Origin: Thiothrix sp.
GTDB lineage: Bacteria > Pseudomonadota > Gammaproteobacteria > Thiotrichales > Thiotrichaceae
Length of the DNA: 64,000 nucleotides
Assembly (NCBI GenBank): GCA_008015155.1
Contig: SSFA01000008.1
Location: 124,001 to 188,000 of the forward strand
Reading direction: 5' to 3'
The notes beneath the pieces are model-generated. The model was not told the DNA's origin. It did not search any database and was given only the letters and a program-made list of their open reading frames with translations. Shown one piece after another: positions 48,003 through 56,974 of the stretch. How positions within the stretch are numbered: position 1 is the stretch's first letter; each line of letters starts with the position of its first letter. The position numbers were made by a program, and so were the translations under genes.

Positions 48003-48746
48003 GTGAACGAGACGACTCATTCTGCCTATACTTTCGGCACAGCTAGCTTAGAAATTGCCCTAATGCTGATTGGCTGTTTTTTACTAGGTGCCTTGCTCTG
48101 TTATCTACTAAAAAAAATGGGTTTATGCTGTAAAAAATCCACTAAAACGGTAGTTCTCGAACAAGAAGCACAAGAAGCAGCTGTTCCTACTGATCCAGTG
48201 GCTCAAATGCGTGCCCGGATTGGTTCTAGCCAGCAAACCGTTAGCTACCCTCCTCCTATCAGTACACAAATGCCGAGACTAGATCAGGAAACGACGTATG
48301 AGGCGGATTTGCGCAGTCTGTTGAAAGGTCGAACTAGTGAGCAAGATCACTTAGACTCGCAAACTCGTAGTACGACGCCTTCCCCCCCAGCCACTGCTTT
48401 CCCAAGCCGAGTCACTGCATCTGCGCCACCTAAAGCAACGCAAGCTGTTGAACCGAGCATCAGCCCGATTGTGCTGCCTGATGAAGACCATGTGGATGAT
48501 CTGAAAAAGTTAGAGGGCATTGGCTCTAAGATTGAAAAGCTCCTCAATGAAGCAGGCATTAAGAGCTATGCCAAACTTGCGACAATGGATCGGGACACTT
48601 TAAAAGCTATTTTAGAGGCTGGTGGTAGCCAGTTTAAGTTGCATGAGCCTAAATCTTGGCCTTATCAAGCTGAGCTGGCTGCCAAACAAAACTGGCAGCG
48701 TTTAAAAGAATATCAGGATTTTTTAATTTCTGGCCGTAACCCTTAA
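48003..48746 (+). CDS. Membrane protein with C-terminal helix-hairpin-helix domain
   Basis: 247 residues from GTG 48003 (AAGGA upstream). One N-terminal TM (about 16-37) is followed by a Cys/Lys patch (KKMGLCCKKSTK), a disordered Pro/Ser/Thr-rich middle, and a C-terminal HhH domain starting DLKKLEGIGSKIEKLL. Such domains in membrane proteins are annotated as flap-endonuclease-like or DUF4332-like and bind DNA or protein. It is the third gene of the OmpA/TSP3 operon. Confidence 0.78.
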   Translation: MNETTHSAYTFGTASLEIALMLIGCFLLGALLCYLLKKMGLCCKKSTKTVVLEQEAQEAAVPTDPVAQMRARIGSSQQTVSYPPPISTQMPRLDQETTYEADLRSLLKGRTSEQDHLDSQTRSTTPSPPATAFPSRVTASAPPKATQAVEPSISPIVLPDEDHVDDLKKLEGIGSKIEKLLNEAGIKSYAKLATMDRDTLKAILEAGGSQFKLHEPKSWPYQAELAAKQNWQRLKEYQDFLISGRNP

Positions 48747-48758
48747 GCTCATTTCGAA

Positions 48759-48795
48759 GCTCTTCAGACAGGATCTGTAACTCTGTCTGGAGAGC
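48759..48795. terminator. Hairpin between HhH membrane gene and pgsA
   Basis: A 13-bp stem with one wobble (GCTCTTCAGACAG / CTGTCTGGAGAGC) and an 11-base loop between convergent genes. It likely terminates both. Confidence 0.65.
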
Positions 48796-48815
48796 TAGCT
48801 TGAGTTGTCTTCCTA

Positions 48816-49379
48816 CTAAGATTCTTGAGTGGCTACAAAAGCACTTTGCAAGTACTGCAGCATAGAGACTAAGGTTAGGATGGTTGCCAAAACCAAGGCC
48901 ATTATTCCTAGTTCACGCATAGGCAGAAAACCGAACAAATCTTGGTTATATAGCAAGAAAATCAAGGCGATAATTTGAAACGTTGTCTTCAGCTTGCCGA
49001 TAAAAGCAACTGCTACTTTGCCACGTAGTCCAACCTCTGCCATCCATTCACGTAAAGCAGAAATCACAATTTCGCGGCCAATAATAATCATACCTGCAAG
49101 GGTAAACCAGATATTAGCTTCGCGCTCTACAATCAGTAGCATAGCCACAGCTACAATGAGTTTATCAGCCACTGGATCAAGAAAAGCTCCAAAACGCGAT
49201 TCTTGCTGCCACCTACGAGCTAAATAACCATCCGCCCAATCGGTTAAGCCTGCAAGGCCAAACACTAAAGCTGCTGCAAAGGGCGTCCAAGATCGATCAA
49301 GATAAAAAAACAGGATCAGTAAAGGAATAAAGGCAATCCGCACCCAAGTCAGCAGGATGGGTAGATTCATAGTTTTCAA
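48816..49379 (-). CDS. pgsA: CDP-diacylglycerol-glycerol-3-phosphate 3-phosphatidyltransferase
   Basis: 187 residues with several TM helices and the CDP-alcohol phosphotransferase motif (TDWADGYLARRWQQESRFG then AFLDPVADK: D-x2-DG-x2-AR-x8-G-x3-D-x3-D). It makes phosphatidylglycerophosphate. Translation may begin at the TTG at 49379, 8 bases after GGAG, or at the ATG at 49370. The TTG directly abuts the uvrC stop codon. uvrC-pgsA is a conserved pair. Confidence 0.95.
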   Translation of the reverse strand: MKTMNLPILLTWVRIAFIPLLILFFYLDRSWTPFAAALVFGLAGLTDWADGYLARRWQQESRFGAFLDPVADKLIVAVAMLLIVEREANIWFTLAGMIIIGREIVISALREWMAEVGLRGKVAVAFIGKLKTTFQIIALIFLLYNQDLFGFLPMRELGIMALVLATILTLVSMLQYLQSAFVATQES

Positions 49380-51206
49380 CTACTGATCTCCATTAAATTT
49401 ATCATAGATTTTTTGCGCTAAGGCCAAGCTGATCCCAGGCACTTTTGCTAATTCTTCAACACTAGCACGCTCAATCGCACGTAGCCCACCAAACTGCTTT
49501 AATAAGAGTTGGCGACGTTTGCTACCTAGACCATTAATCTCTTCTAGGGCGGATTGGGTACGTGCTTTTTGGCGTTTGGCACGATGGCCTGTAATGGCGA
49601 ACCGATGCGCTTCATCCCGAATCTGCTGAACGAGATGTAAAGCTGGTGAGTGCTCAGGTAAATTAAGGCGCTCGGTATTGTTCTCAATAATCAAAGTTTC
49701 CAAACCGGGTTTACGCCCTTCACCTTTAGCTACACCCACCACCATCACTTGGCTAATCGCAAGGCTGGCTAAGACATCTAAGGCCTGCGTGACTTGTCCA
49801 CTGCCACCGTCAATAAATAGGATATCAGGCAGCTTCCCATCCTGCTCAGTACCCCGACGAAATCGTCGTGTCAAAGCTTGATGCATCGCTGCATAATCAT
49901 CACCCGCTTGAATCCCATTGATATTATAGCGACGATATTCGGACTTAATCGCCCCTTCCATACCAAACACTACACAAGAAGCCACTGTAGCTTCGCCCAT
50001 AGTATGGCTGATATCAAAACACTCCATTCGAGAGGGAGGCGAATCTAAACCTAAAACCTCTTGCAAGGCAAATAAACGCTGGCGCATCCCTGCCTTGGAA
50101 GCAATATGCATTTGCAAAGACTGCTCAGCATTACGGATAGCCATTTCTACCCACTTAGTACGCTCACCCCGTTGAGGCTGACGAATGACTACTTTGCGTT
50201 CTTGTTTGAGGGTCAACATATCCTCTAAAACAGCATGCTCTGCAGGCAACTCTGAAACTAATATCTCGCCCGGTACATCATGATTTAAATAATACTGGGA
50301 GAGAAAACTCTCCAAAATTTCGTCAGTCTTAATTTCATCGTCGGGCAACTCTGGAAAGAAATTACGATTCCCTAAATTGTGTCCATTACGAATCGTGAAC
50401 ACTTGCACACTGGCCAGACCTGCCGCCGTGGCGATGGCAACTACATCAACATTTCCGCTGGTACCAGTCACATATTGCTGCTGAGAAATATGGCGCAAAC
50501 TTTCAATTAAGTCGCGTTGCTCAGCTGCCTTTTCAAAATTTAATTGAGCGGCTGATTTCTCCATTTTCAGGATCAGCTCATCAATCGCATCCTGTGTATG
50601 TCCCTGCAAAAATTGTACTGCATGGCGAATGTTCTCGGCATATTCCTCTTGATCAATCAAACCCACACAAGGCCCACTACAGCGCTTGATTTGATATTCC
50701 AAACATGGCCGCGAGCGATTCGCAAAATAGCTATCCTCACATTGGCGAGCCTTAAACAGACGTTTCATTAAATGCAAAGTTTGACTGACTGCACCCGCAC
50801 TGGGATAAGGACCAAAATACTGCCCCGGCTCTTTACGCGAACCTCGATAGAATTGAATGCGCGGATAGGCATGCTTAGAGATATAAATATAGGGATAACC
50901 CTTACCATCTTTGAGGCGGATATTGTAATGCGGTGCATGCTGCTTAATCAGATTACTTTCTAGCAGCAAAGCTTCCGCTTCCGTACTAGTAATCGTTACC
51001 TCGACTCGTTGAATCTGCTGCACCATGGCATAGATGCGTGAGTTCGCTAGTTTTGAGCGAAAATAGCTAGACACACGATTTTTTAAATCTTTAGCTTTAC
51101 CCACATAAAGAATTTCCTCATTTTTCCCGAACATACGATAGACACCGGGCTTATGCGGCACGGTTTTGAGGAAGTCTTGGGGATCGAAAGCACTTGGGGT
51201 TTGCAT
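49380..51206 (-). CDS. uvrC: Excinuclease ABC subunit C
   Basis: 608 residues from the ATG at 51206 (MQTPSAFDPQ). The frame opens 14 codons earlier without family support. The N-terminal GIY-YIG nuclease is visible (GVYRMFGKNEEILYVGKA), followed by the UVR helix (QLNFEKAAEQRDLI), the RNase H-like nuclease region (ECFDISHTMGE) and C-terminal HhH motifs (INGLGSKRRQLLLKQFGG). It makes both incisions in nucleotide excision repair. It is paired with pgsA. Confidence 0.97.
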   Translation of the reverse strand: MQTPSAFDPQDFLKTVPHKPGVYRMFGKNEEILYVGKAKDLKNRVSSYFRSKLANSRIYAMVQQIQRVEVTITSTEAEALLLESNLIKQHAPHYNIRLKDGKGYPYIYISKHAYPRIQFYRGSRKEPGQYFGPYPSAGAVSQTLHLMKRLFKARQCEDSYFANRSRPCLEYQIKRCSGPCVGLIDQEEYAENIRHAVQFLQGHTQDAIDELILKMEKSAAQLNFEKAAEQRDLIESLRHISQQQYVTGTSGNVDVVAIATAAGLASVQVFTIRNGHNLGNRNFFPELPDDEIKTDEILESFLSQYYLNHDVPGEILVSELPAEHAVLEDMLTLKQERKVVIRQPQRGERTKWVEMAIRNAEQSLQMHIASKAGMRQRLFALQEVLGLDSPPSRMECFDISHTMGEATVASCVVFGMEGAIKSEYRRYNINGIQAGDDYAAMHQALTRRFRRGTEQDGKLPDILFIDGGSGQVTQALDVLASLAISQVMVVGVAKGEGRKPGLETLIIENNTERLNLPEHSPALHLVQQIRDEAHRFAITGHRAKRQKARTQSALEEINGLGSKRRQLLLKQFGGLRAIERASVEELAKVPGISLALAQKIYDKFNGDQ

Positions 51207-51335
51207 GTCGCCATTTTGCCACAGATAGCAGAGAAATAGTAAAGACACTCATGGCTTAGGCAACTTAGACAACTTGATGAGGAAAAACTGAGCCTGCATT
51301 CATCACCCTAGGTATACAAACTAATCTCTAAACAT

Positions 51336-51665
51336 TCAATGTACGACCATCTTTGAAAACAAGTTAATCACCAGCACACCTGCGATAATCAAGCCCATAC
51401 CAATCACGGCCGGCAAATCTAAACGCTCATGATAAAACAGCACACCGACCAAACTAATCAAGACAATGCCAAGCCCTGACCAAATCGCATAAGTGATCCC
51501 CAAAGGAATGGTACGCAAGGCCAAAGTCATGAAATAAAATGCACTGCCGTAAGCTGCAATCATGATTAAAGTCGGCCAAAGCTTGGTGAATTCCGCTGAA
51601 TTCCTTAACGCGCTCGTCGCGATAACTTCAGAAATAATGGCAATAGCCAAATACAAATAAGACAT
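51336..51665 (-). CDS. SMR-family multidrug efflux protein
   Basis: 109 residues, four TM helices. The essential Glu of EmrE-type pumps is in IISEVIATSALR (Glu13), and ITYAIWSGLGIVLI is the TM3 family signature. It acts as a dimer, exchanging cationic drugs for protons across the inner membrane. It is 10 bp upstream of the NamZ-like gene on the same strand, possibly cotranscribed. Confidence 0.92.
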   Translation of the reverse strand: MSYLYLAIAIISEVIATSALRNSAEFTKLWPTLIMIAAYGSAFYFMTLALRTIPLGITYAIWSGLGIVLISLVGVLFYHERLDLPAVIGMGLIIAGVLVINLFSKMVVH

Positions 51666-51675
51666 AAAACCTCAA

Positions 51676-52881
51676 TCAATACAGTAGATAAGCTTGACGT
51701 TGCTCTAACCATGCACGCTCATCAACTGTTGCTAAGCTTTCTAAATCCTCCACAGTTGCTGCAGGATCATCTACCCATTCACGCAATAAAGGAGAGCCAT
51801 TAATAACATCGATCGCGAGCTTATCAAGCTCATACTCATAAGGAAAATCACGCCATAATGGGTAATCTGTTTGTAATAATCGCAACGCTTTGAACGCTAA
51901 AGCTTGTAGCCGCCACGGCTTAAAGAGGTGGTGCTGATAGCTTGCATCCTCCACATGAAGCTGTACACCTGCACAGAGCTTACCAACATGCTTATGGAAG
52001 GTAGGCTCAAACCAACATTCACGCAGCCGACAGCCTTGTAACCAGTCAGGGGCTAGCTTATACATCAGTTTCAAAAGTGCTTTCGTATCAAGGTCGGGTG
52101 CACCAAATAATTCTAAAGGCCGCGTCGTGCCACGCCCTTCCGATAAGGTAGTACCTTCCAGCATAACCGTACCTGCATAGCAACGCGCCATCAATAAATT
52201 AGGTGCATTGGGACTAGGATTGATCCAAGTTCGTTCAGCTAACGGCCAACCAAAGCCTCTCCCTGCCTCTGGTTGCCAGCCCTGCATGCTGATGACTTGA
52301 TAATCAAGATTGAGCTTGAACTCATCAATAAACCAGTGCCCCAGCTCGCCCATCGTCATCCCATGCCGCATTGGCATAGGTGCAGCACCTACGAAGCTTT
52401 CCCAACCTTTGCGCAAGCTCAAACCTTCCACCGGTCGACCTGCGGGATTGGGGCGATCTAGCACCCATACTGCTTTACCTGTTTGTGCCGCAGCTTCCAA
52501 GACATAAGCCAAGGTCGTGATAAAGGTATAAATACGGCAACCTAGATCCTGTAAGTCCACCAATAAGACATCGAAAGTATCCAGCATTGCTGCGGTGGGG
52601 CGACGTACCTCGCCATACAAGCTAAACACTGGAATGTGATATTGCGGATCAAGGAAGTCTGGTGACTCCATCATATTGTCTTGCTTATCGCCTTTAATAC
52701 CATGTTGCGGACCAAAAGCAGCGCTTAGCTTAATGTCCTCTAGTGCGGCTAAAGCATCCAAAGTGTGGGTTAAATCAGCCGTAACAGAAGCCGGATGCGC
52801 AAGCAAAGCCACCCGCTTACCATGTAAAGCAGCTCTTAATCTAGGTTCTGCAAGCAAACGATCAATTCCAAACTGCATCAC
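51676..52881 (-). CDS. DUF1343 protein, NamZ-like exo-muramidase
   Basis: 401 residues. The family motifs FGPQHGIKGDKQDN, LLVDLQDLGCRIYTF and VLDRPNPAGRPVEG are all present. Characterised NamZ proteins release N-acetylmuramic acid from cell-wall fragments. No signal peptide is visible, so this copy may act on internalised muropeptides in the cytosol. It begins with GTG (52881) or the following ATG. No recycling genes such as nagZ or murQ are adjacent. Confidence 0.85.
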   Translation of the reverse strand: MMQFGIDRLLAEPRLRAALHGKRVALLAHPASVTADLTHTLDALAALEDIKLSAAFGPQHGIKGDKQDNMMESPDFLDPQYHIPVFSLYGEVRRPTAAMLDTFDVLLVDLQDLGCRIYTFITTLAYVLEAAAQTGKAVWVLDRPNPAGRPVEGLSLRKGWESFVGAAPMPMRHGMTMGELGHWFIDEFKLNLDYQVISMQGWQPEAGRGFGWPLAERTWINPSPNAPNLLMARCYAGTVMLEGTTLSEGRGTTRPLELFGAPDLDTKALLKLMYKLAPDWLQGCRLRECWFEPTFHKHVGKLCAGVQLHVEDASYQHHLFKPWRLQALAFKALRLLQTDYPLWRDFPYEYELDKLAIDVINGSPLLREWVDDPAATVEDLESLATVDERAWLEQRQAYLLY

Positions 52882-53014
52882 AGCTTTATTCCTTAGCCCT
52901 TCAATCAGGCGCGTACTTTACAAGGAATAGCGCCTGAAGCCTAGCGAGCAGCGCATAGCTGTGTTTAGATAGCAGCATTTAAACCTTAAACGACTCATCA
53001 CTAGGATTTTTAGA

Positions 53015-53416
53015 ATGGACGATGCCGAAATTTTACAACCTAAAGGCCATTTACTGTTGCGTACTGTCGCCATGCCCGCCGATACCAACCCAAATGGTGA
53101 TATTTTTGGCGGCTGGATTATGGCGCAAATGGATATTTCCGGCGGGATTATGGCGAAAGAACTCGCACAAGGACGGGTCGCGACGATTGCAGTGAATGCG
53201 ATGAAGTTCATTCGCCCTGTCAAAGTCGGTGATGTAGTCGCTTGTTATGGAACTTTAGTCCACACCGGCACTACCTCTTTGACGATTCATCTGCAAACTT
53301 GGGTAAAACCTGCATGGCGTGACCCAGCATCTAGCTTATTCCAAGTCACTGAGGCTAATTTTGTGTATGTGGCCATTGATGATAAAGGGAAAAAACGCCC
53401 ACTAAAACAGATTTAA
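53015..53416 (+). CDS. Acyl-CoA thioesterase, YciA type
   Basis: 133 residues of the hotdog fold. The catalytic region ADTNPNGDIFGGWIMAQMD and IAVNAMKFIRPVKVGD match YciA-like enzymes that hydrolyse broad-range acyl-CoA. It is a small, single-copy gene between two minus-strand genes. It ends 3 bp before the stop of the convergent EamA gene. Confidence 0.92.
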   Translation: MDDAEILQPKGHLLLRTVAMPADTNPNGDIFGGWIMAQMDISGGIMAKELAQGRVATIAVNAMKFIRPVKVGDVVACYGTLVHTGTTSLTIHLQTWVKPAWRDPASSLFQVTEANFVYVAIDDKGKKRPLKQI

Positions 53417-53419
53417 GGC

Positions 53420-54343
53420 CTAAGTGTTGCGCTGTTCTTCGGTACGGCGCCGCCACCACCCATACCCACTCACTACCACCAACCCGAGCAATACCATGCT
53501 TGAACCTATAATAAAATGAATTTCTAGGGACTCACCCAACAAGACCACGCCAAATAAAACCCCAAATAAGGGAGTAAGGAAGGAGAAAATCCCAAGTTGT
53601 GCAGCCATATACCGGCGCAACAAGGCAAACCAAATCAAAAAGCTCGCAAAAGAAACTATAATTCCCTGAAACGCTACACTTGCCCAAACGACTGGGCTAG
53701 GCTTGAATTCAGCTTGGCCTGTTACCAACGCTAGCGTGAGCAATAAAATAAAGGTAACGACTAACTGATATTGCAAGGTTTCCGTGGCTGGGGCATTAGC
53801 TAGACTTGAAGCACGCACCACTAGAGTCGTTAACCCCCAAGCTAAACCACTTAACAAACCTAGAAAATCGCCCCAGAGCATATTGCTTCCTGTACTAGGC
53901 TGGTCATGCCCTAAGAAGGTAACGCCAATTCCAGCAAAGGCCAACAGCACCCCAAGCCACTGCAGTGCCGCTAAACGTTCCGCTGGAAATAACCAGTGCA
54001 TACCTAAAGCCACAAAAATCGGAGCGGTATACACCAAAACAATCATATGTGAGGCCGCGGTGTAACGTATACCTTCTGCTACAAATACAAACTCAACCGC
54101 AAATAAGACACCTACTATTAAACCCGGTTTCCAATTTTGGGCAACATTCATGCGCTCCTGCCGATAACGCATCAATAAAGCAACCAACAAAGCACTCAGC
54201 CCCGAACGCAAGGCAATCAGCATCATCGGGCTAATCTCATCCAGTACGGCTTTCAAGTGCGTTTGCTGCACACCCCAAAGCATACAGAGCAAGACCATAA
54301 TGCCCATGGCTTTTCCATCCAGTGCTTGGCGGGTATTTGGCAT
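53420..54343 (-). CDS. EamA/DMT-family transporter
   Basis: 307 residues with about ten TM helices in two EamA halves (about 12-145 and 160-290). The second half shows FLTPLFGVLFGVVLLGE, a typical EamA TM4-loop motif. Substrate is not predictable. It converges with the thioesterase gene and diverges from recJ. Confidence 0.88.
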   Translation of the reverse strand: MPNTRQALDGKAMGIMVLLCMLWGVQQTHLKAVLDEISPMMLIALRSGLSALLVALLMRYRQERMNVAQNWKPGLIVGVLFAVEFVFVAEGIRYTAASHMIVLVYTAPIFVALGMHWLFPAERLAALQWLGVLLAFAGIGVTFLGHDQPSTGSNMLWGDFLGLLSGLAWGLTTLVVRASSLANAPATETLQYQLVVTFILLLTLALVTGQAEFKPSPVVWASVAFQGIIVSFASFLIWFALLRRYMAAQLGIFSFLTPLFGVLFGVVLLGESLEIHFIIGSSMVLLGLVVVSGYGWWRRRTEEQRNT

Positions 54344-54411
54344 AGCAGACCTCTATTGATTAGCAAGGCGCAGATTATCCCTTAGTTTTGCCAGACAAGC
54401 AGCAGAATTCC

Positions 54412-54434
54412 CACCATTGTGCTAGATAATGGTG
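54412..54434. repeat. Inverted repeat in the recJ upstream region
   Basis: CACCATT / AATGGTG, a perfect 7-bp pair with a 9-base centre, lies between the EamA and recJ start codons. It could be an operator; no further support. Confidence 0.3.
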
Positions 54435-54506
54435 CATATTACGCAGGCCAAGACCTGCCTTCCGCCACATGGTAGACTTAAACAGCATTCCTAATTCAGA
54501 TCCACT

Positions 54507-56279
54507 ATGTCTTATTTTGCAGTGAAACAAATCCAACCACGCCCTTATACGGGAGCGATTTTACATGATGCGACTAGCAGCTATCCGCCTTTGATTAAGC
54601 GTATTTTGGCGGCACGTGGCATTAATCATAGTGACGAATTAAACTTTGTTTTAAAGCAATTACACCCCGTGTCGAGCTTAAAAAACGTGAAAGCAGCCGC
54701 ACAATTATTAGCTGAAGCGGTGGTCAACCAGCATCAGATCCTCATTGTCGGTGACTATGATGCTGATGGCGCTACCGCAACGGCCTTATGTATTCGCGCT
54801 TTACGACTCTGTGGTCATCAAGCGGTCGACTTTCTAGTCCCCGACCGCTTTAAATACGGCTATGGCTTAACACCAGCGATTGTGGAGTTGGCCAAACCTT
54901 ATCAGCCTTGGCTATTGATGACCGTGGATAATGGGGTTTCCAGTATTGAGGGAGTTGAAGCAGCTCATGCTCTAGGGATGAAAACCCTAATCACTGATCA
55001 CCATCTACCCGGGCAACAATTACCTGCCAGTCATGTCATGGTCAACCCCAATCAACCAGACGATGAGTTTCCTTCCAAAGCTTTAGCGGGGGTCGGTGTT
55101 GCCTTTTATGTGATGCTCGCTTTAAAACAAGAATTGCTAGCACAAAATTATTTTGCTCAACAGCGTTTACCTGAGCCCAATCTAGTGAGCCTGCTCGATT
55201 TGGTAGCTTTAGGCACGGTAGCGGATGTCGTCCCCCTAGATGCGAATAATCGTATTTTAGTTGAGCAAGGCCTGCGGCGCATTCGTTCAGGCGCAGCACA
55301 TGCGGGGATTCAAGCCTTGCTAACGGTCGCAAAAAAAGACCCCAAGCGCGTAGTTAGTAGTGATTTCGGTTTTGCCTGTGGCCCCCGTTTAAACGCAGCT
55401 GGACGTTTAGCTGATATGGCTGTGGGGATTCGTTGCTTATTAAGCGATGACCCTAAAGAAGCAGCACGCTTAGCACTGCAACTCGATAGTCTTAACCATG
55501 ACCGCCGCCAGATCGAAGCTGATATGAAGGAAGATGCTGAGCGGATCATGCAATCTTTAGGCTTTGAGCGTAGCGCTAATTTACCGCCGATTATGTGCTT
55601 GCATCATCCCGATTGGCATGAAGGTGTTGTAGGCATCTTGGCCTCGCGGATTAAAGATCGCTATCACCGCCCAGTGATTGTGTTTGCCAATTCTGAAGAG
55701 GGCCTACTTAAAGGTTCTGGGCGTTGTATTGAAGGCTTGCATTTACGTGATTTAATTGACGAAGTAGCAACACAACATCCGGGCATGATCCAACGATTTG
55801 GCGGGCATGCGATGGCTGCTGGTTTAAGCTTGCCAGCAGAACATTTCCCACAATTCCAGACTAGTCTTATTGCGGCTGTTAATCGCCAGACGAAGCCGGA
55901 TACTTTTCGCGAAACCATCTATACCGATGGTAATCTTAGCCCGCAAGAATTGAGTCTGGCGACTGCCGAACAGTTGCATAGTTTAGCGCCTTGGGGTCAA
56001 TGGTTTCCAGAGCCACAATTTGAAGGTGAGTTTGAAATCAAGAAATTACAAATCCTTAAAGATTTGCATGTGCGTGCCAGCTTGATTCCAATTTATGCAG
56101 AACCTAGTTTAGTCTCAGCAGTGACTGCGATGCATTTTTTTGCTGATTTGCGTCAATGGCCAGCCGAAGGCGAACGTGTCCGTTTGATTTACAAATTAAG
56201 CGTGAATGAATATCGCAATGCACGCTCACTACAGCTCATCGTAGCTTATCTAGTACCGCGAAAACTCGTTGCTGCCTAG
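54507..56279 (+). CDS. recJ: Single-stranded-DNA exonuclease RecJ
   Basis: 590 residues, normal length. DHH-phosphoesterase motifs include VGDYDADGATATALC (motif I), TVDNG (II), ITDHHLPG (III) and the DHHA1 RFGGHAMAAGLSL. It degrades 5' ssDNA ends in recombination and repair. It overlaps the convergent tsaB gene by 4 bp. Confidence 0.97.
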   Translation: MSYFAVKQIQPRPYTGAILHDATSSYPPLIKRILAARGINHSDELNFVLKQLHPVSSLKNVKAAAQLLAEAVVNQHQILIVGDYDADGATATALCIRALRLCGHQAVDFLVPDRFKYGYGLTPAIVELAKPYQPWLLMTVDNGVSSIEGVEAAHALGMKTLITDHHLPGQQLPASHVMVNPNQPDDEFPSKALAGVGVAFYVMLALKQELLAQNYFAQQRLPEPNLVSLLDLVALGTVADVVPLDANNRILVEQGLRRIRSGAAHAGIQALLTVAKKDPKRVVSSDFGFACGPRLNAAGRLADMAVGIRCLLSDDPKEAARLALQLDSLNHDRRQIEADMKEDAERIMQSLGFERSANLPPIMCLHHPDWHEGVVGILASRIKDRYHRPVIVFANSEEGLLKGSGRCIEGLHLRDLIDEVATQHPGMIQRFGGHAMAAGLSLPAEHFPQFQTSLIAAVNRQTKPDTFRETIYTDGNLSPQELSLATAEQLHSLAPWGQWFPEPQFEGEFEIKKLQILKDLHVRASLIPIYAEPSLVSAVTAMHFFADLRQWPAEGERVRLIYKLSVNEYRNARSLQLIVAYLVPRKLVAA

Positions 56280-56974
56280 CTAGTTTTTAGTGCAAGCCGC
56301 TCTTGGGTTGTTTGGGCAATTTTATTTCTTAAATAAATCGGCTGTGCTTGCTCTGCCGCTACTGCTCGCCCTGCTTGATAGTCTTGCCAAGCGAGTTGAG
56401 CAATAAACTCTGCTGAAGGTAACCAGTCCGCATAACTAGCTAGTACTAAATCTGAGGCGCGCGCTAGCAATTCAGGATATGCAGCCCAACCACTCCCAAC
56501 TGCGATCCAACCCTTCTCAGTAGGTAAATCAATAGCCGCTGGGCTTAAGACCTGCTCTTCTCCTTGCAACTTTACTTGCCCATCCACTACCTGAAATATA
56601 CCCCAATAAACTTCGCCCATACGCGCATCTAAAGCGACTAAAATTTTCTGCGCTTGTTGCTGCTGATAAGCCTGCTGTGCTAGAGCTGCTAAACTTGAGA
56701 TAGGTAAGAGTTTTTTATTCGCTGCTAGAGCCAAACCTTGGGCAACACCAGTGGCAATCCTCACTCCAGTAAAAGCGCCTGGCCCACGGCCAAAAGCAAT
56801 AGCATCCACCTGCACCAGTTCTAAATCAGCTTGTTTTAAAACAGACTCGACCATCGGCAAAATTAATTGCGTATGCGCACGTGGAGTGAGTTCAAATTCA
56901 GTAAAGCAAGCTTCCGATGTTAACACCGCAGCTGAGCAAGCATCACTCGAAGTATCAAGAGCTAATAGAGGCAT
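56276..56974 (-). CDS. tsaB: tRNA threonylcarbamoyladenosine biosynthesis protein TsaB
   Basis: 232 residues of the ASKHA fold. MPLLALDTSSDACSAAV starts the phosphate-1 motif, and FGRGPGAFTGVRIATGVAQG is the TsaB signature. It forms the TsaBDE complex that makes t6A37 in tRNA. Its start overlaps the end of the helicase gene by 20 bp, so the two are translationally coupled. Confidence 0.95.
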   Translation of the reverse strand: MPLLALDTSSDACSAAVLTSEACFTEFELTPRAHTQLILPMVESVLKQADLELVQVDAIAFGRGPGAFTGVRIATGVAQGLALAANKKLLPISSLAALAQQAYQQQQAQKILVALDARMGEVYWGIFQVVDGQVKLQGEEQVLSPAAIDLPTEKGWIAVGSGWAAYPELLARASDLVLASYADWLPSAEFIAQLAWQDYQAGRAVAAEQAQPIYLRNKIAQTTQERLALKTS

